NCBI GenBank assembly: GCA_038747915.1
Contig: JBCDJJ010000093.1
Location: forward strand, 1-13,201
Direction: 5' to 3'
DNA length: 13,201 bases
Source: JBCDAP01 sp038747915
GTDB taxonomy: Bacteria > Planctomycetota > Phycisphaerae > Phycisphaerales > UBA1924
Shown piece after piece: positions 1 through 7,000 of this stretch (position 1 is the stretch's first letter; every line of letters begins with the position of its first letter). The position numbers were made by a program, and so were the translations under genes. The notes below the pieces were generated by a model. That model did not search any database and had not been told where the DNA came from. It was given only the letters and a program-made list of their open reading frames with translations.

Positions 1-1534
1 ATGCTCTTTTCATACCTGAAAACCGTTTTACGCTGCCGGCATCCGTTCTCTCACAATGAATTAATACAAGTTCGAGCCCGCGTTCACGCAGTGTGCGCAT
101 CCCATTTGATCGAGCAGCGTCTTTGAGCCTCTCAGTCGACGCCCCTTCGGAGATCAGGCACGTCATCTCTTTGTCGACATGAAGCAGCTCAAAGAGTCCA
201 CGTCGGCCTCGCAGACCCGTGCCGTGGCAACTGCTGCACCCGTCGCCCCGGCATTCCTCGCAAATAGTTCGTACAAGCCGTTGGGCCAGCACCGCGGATA
301 GTGAAGCATTAATGAGGTATGGCTCAACGCCTAGATCGGAGAGCCGCGTCACTGCTGAGGGTGCGTCGTTCGTATGCAGTGTGGAGAACACCAGGTGGCC
401 TGTCAGTGCCGATTGGATTGCGATCCGTGCCGTCTCGGCATCTCGGATTTCGCCGACCATGATCACGTCCGGATCCTGGCGCAGGATGTGTCGCAACCCC
501 GTCGCGAAGGTGACACCTTTGCGTGTGTTAATCTGGCTCTGACTGATTCCCGGGAGTTCGTACTCGATCGGGTCTTCAATCGTCATAATATTGCGATCGG
601 GTGTATTGAGTATAAGCAGCGCACTATATAGCGTAGTGGTTTTTCCAGACCCAGTGGGCCCGGTCACCAGCATCATTCCATGGCTTCTCGAGCAGAGTTT
701 CTCGAATGGCTCGCGCACATCGGGCGGCATACCAAGCACATCGAGATCAAAGGACTCGCGCATTCCCTTGTCGAGCAACCGTACAACCAGCCGTTCACCT
801 CTTTGTGTCGGAAGCGTGCTGACCCGAAGATCAACCTCACGCTCTCCGACTCGAACCGTGGCACGCCCGTCTTGTGGCAGCCGGCGTTCTGCAATGTCGA
901 GGCCGCACATGACTTTTACGCGGCTCACGATCGGCGCATGCAGCTTCGGGGGAAGCCGTCGCTGCTCATACAGCACGCCATCGATGCGAAATCTCACCAC
1001 GGTCTCGTCGTCGATCTGTTGAAGATGGATGTCCGAGGCACGCTGCTGCAGCGCCGCAAAGAGGATCGAATTTGTGAGCTTGACGATCGGGCCTCGTCCA
1101 GTGGTCGCGAGCAGGTCGCGCTCGTCGGCGCGGGCGATTGCATCAAGATCCGCGTCGCCAAAGCTCTCCTCAAATTCGCTCGCTGCCGATATGCCATCGC
1201 CTTCGGTCGTCGCGACGACCTGCTCTGCGAGCCGATCGAGCAGGGCAGCGATCTCGGCTCGGTCACCGATCCGAGTGCGGATCGGCCGCCCCAAGCGCAC
1301 CGAAACGTTGTGCGATACCGCAGCCGCATGCTCGGGGTACCCAACGATCAGGACTTCAATCCCCCCCTCTTGGATGCCTTGGCTTACAACAAGGTGATCA
1401 CGTGCAAAATCGATCGGAATCAACCGCGCGAATTCTGGTGAGATACGCTCGTAAACCAGCGGATCGTGGGGAGGATCAGCCTCCTCTGCAGAAGGTGGAG
1501 CAAGCTCACAATGAGCCGGTGCGAGCAGTTCCAT
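1..1534 (-). CDS. gspE: Type II secretion system ATPase GspE (3' end beyond the window edge)
   Basis: Cytoplasmic secretion ATPase that powers pseudopilus assembly in a type II secretion system. My translation gives 511 codons from the ATG at 1534 and reaches the left edge with no stop. Residues about 24-105 resemble the GspE N-terminal domain. The ATPase core has Walker A GPTGSGKTT (292-300), an Asp box around TIEDPIEYE (318-326), Walker B DPDVIMVGEIRD (354-365) and a His box TGHLVFSTLHTND (378-390). A four-cysteine zinc motif follows (C425, C428, C433, C436), with only four residues between its two CXXC pairs, much shorter than usual. The final visible residues match the family's C-terminal tail, so little should be missing. 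The gene lies 40 nt downstream of gspD on the same strand, so co-transcription is likely. The SD before this ATG is weak. A PilB-type pilus ATPase is the main alternative, since the gene is judged from motifs and its secretin neighbour. Confidence 0.94.
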   Translation of the reverse strand, partial: MELLAPAHCELAPPSAEEADPPHDPLVYERISPEFARLIPIDFARDHLVVSQGIQEGGIEVLIVGYPEHAAAVSHNVSVRLGRPIRTRIGDRAEIAALLDRLAEQVVATTEGDGISAASEFEESFGDADLDAIARADERDLLATTGRGPIVKLTNSILFAALQQRASDIHLQQIDDETVVRFRIDGVLYEQRRLPPKLHAPIVSRVKVMCGLDIAERRLPQDGRATVRVGEREVDLRVSTLPTQRGERLVVRLLDKGMRESFDLDVLGMPPDVREPFEKLCSRSHGMMLVTGPTGSGKTTTLYSALLILNTPDRNIMTIEDPIEYELPGISQSQINTRKGVTFATGLRHILRQDPDVIMVGEIRDAETARIAIQSALTGHLVFSTLHTNDAPSAVTRLSDLGVEPYLINASLSAVLAQRLVRTICEECRGDGCSSCHGTGLRGRRGLFELLHVDKEMTCLISEGASTERLKDAARSNGMRTLRERGLELVLIHCERTDAGSVKRFSGMKRA

Positions 1535-1574
1535 CGCAATGAGCCTATCACTCCCTGCTCCCTCGTCCAAGGGG

Positions 1575-3791
1575 CTAGTGGATCCAAAGTGGGGCCATCG
1601 GGGGCGCGTCGCCGGGAATCGCAGCCCCCTCGCGCTCAATCGACGAGAGATGGCGCAGGTCACGAAAAAGTGGGTCCCGCAGGATATGTGCAGTGAGAAA
1701 GACATAAAAGCGTGACGAAGATCGACTGTCGCTCTCAACACCAAAGAGCCAGCTCACGACGGGTATCCGACTCAGCACCGGAATACCACTCCTGCTGAAA
1801 CCGCGGTTGGTATCTCGGATACCTCCAAGTACAACCGTGAAGCCGTCAGGGATCGTCACTTGCCCAGACAAGCTGTTCTGAACGCTTGGTGGCGGGATGA
1901 CACCGCCGCCCTCAAGTGTCGTCGAGTCACCAATAAACGTGCTCAGTTCGACTTGATAATCGAGGATCAGATGATCGCCTTCAGCGATCTGTGGTGTCAC
2001 GGTCACAGTTGTGCCAGCATCTTCGGTGCCGCCAAAGCTGGTCGTCGCAACGGTGTCGGACGCATTAATCGATGTGAAGGGTTGACGCTCGACAGACCGA
2101 AGCGTGCCGGTTGCCCCATCGTTCACAAGCACCTTCGGCTCGCTCTGGTCGCGACCGTCCGTCACCACGCTCAGGGCACGGCTCAGCACAGAGAAGTCAC
2201 CCGGGTTGAGCACAAGACCGACAAGTCCGCTGCCGAGCTCTGCCACGCCAGAATCGACATCGAGCCCCGATCCAAAGAGAGAGCCGATGTTGGCCTCGGT
2301 TTCGCCAGAGCTGAAGCTGAATGTCAGCTCTGTCCCGAGATCAAGCGACTCTCCCTCACTGAGTGTCACAAGCGTCGCTTCAAGCATGACCTGCGGGCGC
2401 CTCCGATCGAGCTGAGTCACCAACTCTGCGACGCGACGCAGGCTCGCAGGCGGCCCACTAGCGAGGAGCGAATTGGTCCCCTCGTCGACCGTGAGCTGAA
2501 CCACAGGCGTTGAATTGCCTCGGAAGATGCTGGGCTGGCCCGCGGCGCGCTGTCCGATCGATCCGGATCCCCCCAGAGCTTCGCGAGTGAGCAGTGATTC
2601 AATCGTGGCACGAAGCTCGTCGGCATCGCGATTCTTGATAATGAAAGACTCAAACGCAACCAAGCCGTCTCCTGGTCGAGCGCGGATCCGCTCGATGAAC
2701 TGCTCGATCCGCGTATGGGTGCTCGGTGACGCGGTGACAAGCACCGTGCCGGTCAGTGATTCCGCCACGATCCTGACCTCGGCGCCCTCAAGCAGCTCCT
2801 GGATCCCACCCGCGAGTTCGCTGGCAAGCACCGATGGCTCCGTGTACACCCGGGTCTCGAGAATCGGTGGCTGATCAAGTTCGACAACGAGTGCTCGAAG
2901 CCCCGCGAGCTCATCAGCAGGCCCATTCACGAGAAATGCATCCTGCCCGGGCACTGGGATGAACCGCCAGTCACTGGTGCGCCCGCCCGCACGCTCCGCT
3001 TCGAGCGCAAGCAAAGTCTCCAGAAGAGATTGGAGCGAAGCCACATCTGCCGAGGCCACTTCGATCCGCTCGGTGACATACTCGGTCGGCACTCGATCAA
3101 AGAGCTGGAGCGTATCCAGCGCCTTGTACACGCCATCCACCGGCCCGGAGAGCAAAAGCAAGCCCTCATCTCCAACGGTCTGCAGCGTGACACCATCGCC
3201 CTGCACCAGTGGCAGCACGACCTGAATCAGCTCGGCCGGACGCGAACTCCGGACGCGAGTGATCGCTGTCAAGGTCGATACAAGCGGGTCAACGCGTCCT
3301 TCGATCTCAAGTGGAGATTCCCCCGGGAGCAGAAGCCGTCCCCGTCCGACCTGTTGCCGCTGGCGAATGCTGTACACACCAGCAACAGGACTCTCGATCA
3401 CCACCAAGTTCTGCGTTTCTAGCACGCTCCGCGTGAGCCGCCACAGCTCATCGGGTGTCACCGGCCGTTCAAGCCGCAGCTCGATCTGACCGCGGAGTGT
3501 GCCTGCAGGGATCTCCAGGGAAACACCGGCCTCGCGAGAGGCCAGGGCGATCAAGTCGGCGAGTTCGATACGCGGTGGCAGGGTGATCTCACGCGCCTCG
3601 TCGATTTCGCTTGCATCAACATCCTGGCCAGCCACACCTTGCGCCGTCACACACGTAGTTGTGCATACGAGTGCGCCAACCACCACGGCCTTGAGTGCAA
3701 CGATGCCCTTTGCTCTGGCATGTGGTTCACGCGTGTGTGAGAGAGACGTATCCCGTGCGCGCGCAGCATGTTGAACCGAAAGCTTCTTCAA
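1575..3791 (-). CDS. gspD: Type II secretion system secretin GspD, TTG start
   Basis: Outer-membrane secretin, the multimeric channel through which folded substrates leave the periplasm. 738 codons. The start is TTG at 3791, set by an SD (AGGAGA) 4 nt upstream; no in-frame ATG lies near it. A basic, 29-residue n-region precedes a hydrophobic stretch (about 30-46) and a probable cleavage site near TAQ (49-51). An N0-like domain spans about 68-145. Secretin_N-type ring domains follow at about 172-234, 238-307, 310-370 and 377-462 (the last interrupted by a Gly/Ser/Gln loop at 406-428). The beta-barrel domain spans about 466-705, with VLGGI (654-658) and the signature GIPVLSRIPVVSWLFG (669-684). 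In that signature two family glycines are Ser. Four ring domains after N0 is one more than the usual T2SS count, but boundaries are by eye. It is the first gene of the leftward operon; no gspC precedes it. A pilus secretin (PilQ) is the alternative. Confidence 0.92.
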   Translation of the reverse strand: MKKLSVQHAARARDTSLSHTREPHARAKGIVALKAVVVGALVCTTTCVTAQGVAGQDVDASEIDEAREITLPPRIELADLIALASREAGVSLEIPAGTLRGQIELRLERPVTPDELWRLTRSVLETQNLVVIESPVAGVYSIRQRQQVGRGRLLLPGESPLEIEGRVDPLVSTLTAITRVRSSRPAELIQVVLPLVQGDGVTLQTVGDEGLLLLSGPVDGVYKALDTLQLFDRVPTEYVTERIEVASADVASLQSLLETLLALEAERAGGRTSDWRFIPVPGQDAFLVNGPADELAGLRALVVELDQPPILETRVYTEPSVLASELAGGIQELLEGAEVRIVAESLTGTVLVTASPSTHTRIEQFIERIRARPGDGLVAFESFIIKNRDADELRATIESLLTREALGGSGSIGQRAAGQPSIFRGNSTPVVQLTVDEGTNSLLASGPPASLRRVAELVTQLDRRRPQVMLEATLVTLSEGESLDLGTELTFSFSSGETEANIGSLFGSGLDVDSGVAELGSGLVGLVLNPGDFSVLSRALSVVTDGRDQSEPKVLVNDGATGTLRSVERQPFTSINASDTVATTSFGGTEDAGTTVTVTPQIAEGDHLILDYQVELSTFIGDSTTLEGGGVIPPPSVQNSLSGQVTIPDGFTVVLGGIRDTNRGFSRSGIPVLSRIPVVSWLFGVESDSRSSSRFYVFLTAHILRDPLFRDLRHLSSIEREGAAIPGDAPPMAPLWIH

Positions 3792-3795
3792 AGTT

Positions 3796-3801
3796 TCTCC
3801 T
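3796..3801 (-). promoter_or_regulatory. Ribosome binding site deciding the gspD TTG start
   Basis: On the minus strand this reads AGGAGA, followed by AACT and then the TTG codon at 3791-3789. The near-consensus match and 4-5 nt spacing make TTG the credible start, and no in-frame ATG competes with it. Confidence 0.75.
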
Positions 3802-3859
3802 GAAAAAGCATATGAATGGGTGTGTAAAACTCCATCGCGAGTGTAAGCTACCCCACACT

Positions 3860-3882
3860 TCGGGTGATCACAAGAGACCCGA
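3860..3882. repeat. Short inverted repeat in the divergent promoter region
   Basis: TCGGGT at 3860-3865 is matched by its exact reverse complement ACCCGA at 3877-3882, with an 11-nt loop. Overlapping its left arm is an 8-bp perfect palindrome GTGATCAC (3864-3871). It lies about 40 nt before the giant gene's start and 70 nt before the gspD start. It could be an operator shared by both directions or a 5' leader hairpin. Inverted repeats this short also occur by chance, so the call is weak. Confidence 0.3.
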
Positions 3883-3908
3883 GTAAATTCGGACGGGAGC
3901 CTGCAAGT

Positions 3909-3914
3909 AGGAGG
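3909..3914 (+). promoter_or_regulatory. Consensus ribosome binding site deciding the giant gene's GTG start
   Basis: Perfect AGGAGG, 8 nt before the GTG at 3923. The in-frame stop TAG at 3908-3910 overlaps it, so translation cannot begin further upstream. The ATG codons at 3935 and 3938 lie 20 nt or more away, too far for this SD, which is why GTG is preferred. Confidence 0.8.
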
Positions 3915-3922
3915 CGATCGGC

Positions 3923-4087
3923 GTGTTGAAAGTTATGATGATTTTGATGGTGTCGGTGCGCGCATTTATTACGTTAAGCGCACGCCGTTGCGCAGATCGT
4001 GGATCGGTGCTGCTCGGTTCCAACCGGTCGCGATGTGGTGCTGCCCTGCTGCTCTGCCTGTTGACGCTGACGCCATATGCCGTTGCG
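3923..4087 (+). other. Signal peptide with an extended n-region (leader of the giant protein)
   Basis: Residues 1-55. A first hydrophobic stretch (about 2-11, VMMILMVSV within it) is followed by an Arg-rich segment containing RRCADR and NRSRCG, then a hydrophobic core (about 44-52) and the cleavage motif AVA before Gln56. The leader is about twice the usual Sec signal length. The arginine pair is not in a twin-arginine consensus, and no lipobox is present, so a Sec route with signal peptidase I is the best reading. Confidence 0.7.
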
Positions 4088-7000
4088 CAGGTGCCTACCG
4101 GTCCGTGCTTCGACTCGGGCACGCCGGACACAATCGATGAGATGTTGTGGGAGGACTTTCTGGACCGTCTCGCGCCTCCAGAGGACCTGCCGACCGTTCC
4201 ATCAACGACATTCGAAATCGATGGGATCACGCATACGTTCACAGCAAATCCGGAGTCGATGCAGCGTGGACCGGCGTTCGAACTCTTGGATTCCTTTGAT
4301 CTGACCGACTGTCTCGATGGCGGCAGTAACCCTGCTCCCTTTGCTACTGGCGGGGGAGGTAGTTCTCCGTGTGTGATGCTCTTTCCCGCTGACGAGGCAC
4401 CCAAGAGTCCGGGCGACCCGTTGTTGGAGTGCAGCAATCCACTTGGTCCGAATGGGTGCTCGGACAGCACGGCCTCCGTTGGTGGCATCGGGATGATGGT
4501 CGAGCTGTGCGGCGGCGGGAACGCCACCTTTTCTGCGGCGAATGATGTCTCCCCGGCCCCGACCGGCACGGCATCGAACGCGAACACGTATCTCGGCGCG
4601 GTCGATCAGGGCGTGGCACAGGCCGGTGCGATCCCTGGCCAGTTGTCGAGCCGTTCTGACTTTGGCGGTGCCTCGCTCGAGAGCTTCAGGGTGATCTGGT
4701 TCGTCGATCCGGCTGCGCTGCTTGCCCAGTGCGACCAGGCCGAGCTACCCGACGGGTCGCCGGTTCCTCCGATCACGGATCCGAGCACGCTGTGGCCGCT
4801 GCGTTCGTATCCCACACTGGACTGGGAGCAGGTGAAGGAGTGGACGGACCAGCTCAAGTCCACGAACCCCAACGCGAAAATCCCTGACAATCTGCACCAG
4901 TACGGCGGTCCGGAGGAAGATCCACGGGTCTTCATCGAGAACTTTCTCGAGGTCACCGACACGCTGTCGAGCGGCGCGATCGCGTTGTCGCTCGCGGCGG
5001 AGATCGACGAGAACCTGGGCTTCGGGTGCGCGGTGGCGAACGACCCGGAGATGATCTGGTTCGGCCCGGTGCCCGGCGGCCCGACGGGCCCGTGTGATCC
5101 GTCGCACCGGCTCGATCGCTTCCTGGAGACCGGTCGCAAACTGTCGGTTGACACTGTGACCGGCGAGCTGATTGTTGTGAATGATGACGACACCATGGTG
5201 TTTCCGACGCCGTGCGTGAGCGGGGGGCCAGCCGACGCGACACAGTGGCTTGTGGACGTGGCGCTCAATCTGAACCCGTGCGGCATCACGCCAGCACCTC
5301 CTATGGTGAAGTCGGCTACGCCGGAGGAGATCGACTCGATCCTGATCCGCACGTTCGGCCCGGACGGCATCCTGGAGCGGTCCGGTGTGTTCGAGGACTT
5401 GGTCGGTGCGCCGCCCCCGTCGAAGCAGCCCATCGATCTGTACATGGAGCTGTGGGGGCGGTTCCACGCGGAAGGTCTGACGGGCCCGAACCCGCCGAGT
5501 CATTACAACGACGACTTCGACGACATGGGGAATCACCCCTTTGGTCCGAAGCAGGAGCTGGAGTGGTCGCTCCGTCACCGGTTCGAGATGGTGGATCGTC
5601 TGCCCGGCGCGACACCCGATGAACCGGCGACCTTCGACGGAGCGCCGTTCAGCGAGGCGCTGGGGATGATGGTCCGGGACATCTACCCGGGCTTGCCCGA
5701 GGATCCGTTCGGCGACTTCTACCAGCTGCCGGAGTACGAGCGTCTGTTCGACGAGGTGCTGTATACCGGTGACCCCACCACGTCGGTGGATGATGGGCTG
5801 ATCTACGATCCGAACCTGGGCGCACTCACCCGTGAGTCGCAGCCCACACAGCCCACGTTTCCTGACCCGGGGTGGTGGCGGGACACCGAGCGCGACGCCT
5901 GGAACGAGTTGAGCGACCAGGAGTATGTGGAGCTGGCGCGGACGGACTCGATGCTGCGCGATCAGCTCGGGCTGGCGATGGAGCCCCCGGAGAATCTGAT
6001 CGATCGCGTGCGCGGCGAGCTTCGGTGGGTGATCCCGGAGATCCCGGCGGACCCAGCCACGCCGACGCCCGGCGAGTGGAACGAGTTCATCGATTACCCG
6101 GGGAAGATGGACTCGCAGCTAGCGCCCGGCGACCCGGCCCGCTACGCCATGAAGTACGACATCGACGGCGACACCGGGCCCACGCCTCCCGTGGAGGTGC
6201 CGTTCGACGAGTGGATTCGGGAGATGATTGATCGTACCCCGGGCGCTCCGTTGCCGATGCAGGGTGTGGCGCCGGGTGTGACGCCTTCACAGTTCCTGCT
6301 CGATTCGCTGCAGGATTCCGCGTTCATTCCATCGATTCAAGATGCGATCTTCGATCCCGATCTGGGCCTTTTGGTGGATCTTCCTCGCAATTGTGAGCTC
6401 GTGACAGGTTGTCCGCCATCTGTGCCTTCGTTCGAACTTTGGAGAGACATCGACTTCCTCCGTGACATGCAGGACAAGCTGGACGGCCCGGGGAGCGTGG
6501 ATACGGGCCTGCTGGACACGGTGCCGCTGGCGGTGAAGAACGTTCGCGAGGCGATGCAGGAGTACATCGATCAGTTCGAGCTGCGGAACCACTACGAGGA
6601 CTTTGACTCGCAAACTGATCTCTTTGGTGATCCCACGCTGAAGATCTACCCCACGCACAATGCGAGCGATGTGGCGCCGGCGCCGACGCGTTCGACGGGC
6701 TTCTCCGACAACATCAGCTGTGTGCCGGCGTGCCCCGGTCAGCAGACCGGCACCCCCTACCCGGACCCGAGTGTGTCTCCGGACTTGCTGCCGATGAGTC
6801 TGCCACTGGATCCGATGCACCCGCTATCACCAACCGAGCGGTTCGCAGCGGAGTTCCTGAAGAACGCGGTCCGTGCCGACACGCAGCAGACATTGATCCC
6901 GGACCTCAACGGCGACAACCTTCCTGCGGACTGTGATCCGGGCGACGGCATGCTGAGCCCGGTGTTCCCGCTGTACCCGGACATCACGTCCGACCGGGAC

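Larger units (their letters stand above)
3792..3922. promoter_or_regulatory. Divergent intergenic region between gspD and the giant Rhs gene
   Basis: This 131-nt gap must carry the promoters for both the leftward gsp genes and the rightward giant gene, because the two start codons face away from each other. It is visibly richer in A and T than the flanking coding sequence. I looked for -35/-10 pairs and found only weak candidates: TACACT on the minus strand near 3850, and TAAATT on the plus strand at 3884-3889. Neither has a convincing partner at 16-18 nt, so no exact promoter is called. It contains an inverted repeat (separate entry) and no small ORF that I would support. Confidence 0.5.

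Noticed and set aside
680..1441. A 253-codon plus-strand frame inside gspE
   Set aside because: It is antisense to the GspE ATPase core and N-terminal domain, whose motifs are unmistakable on the minus strand.
1535..1574. A terminator or separate promoter between gspD and gspE
   Set aside because: The 40-nt gap has no stable GC stem followed by a T run on the minus strand, and no convincing -35/-10 pair. Read-through as one operon is simpler.
1860..2513. A 217-codon plus-strand frame inside gspD
   Set aside because: It is antisense to a well-supported secretin, has a composition typical of an out-of-frame read and no domain or SD that I can see.
3923..4060. Twin-arginine (Tat) signal or lipoprotein signal on the giant protein
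   Set aside because: The RR pair in SARRCADRG lacks the Tat consensus around it, and no cysteine sits in a lipobox context. The AVA|Q site after the hydrophobic core points to the Sec route and signal peptidase I.
4606..5578. Overlapping minus-strand frames of about 280 codons opposite the giant gene
   Set aside because: They oppose the continuous sense frame, show shadow-like Ser/Arg/Pro-rich or Arg/His-rich composition, and carry no motifs.
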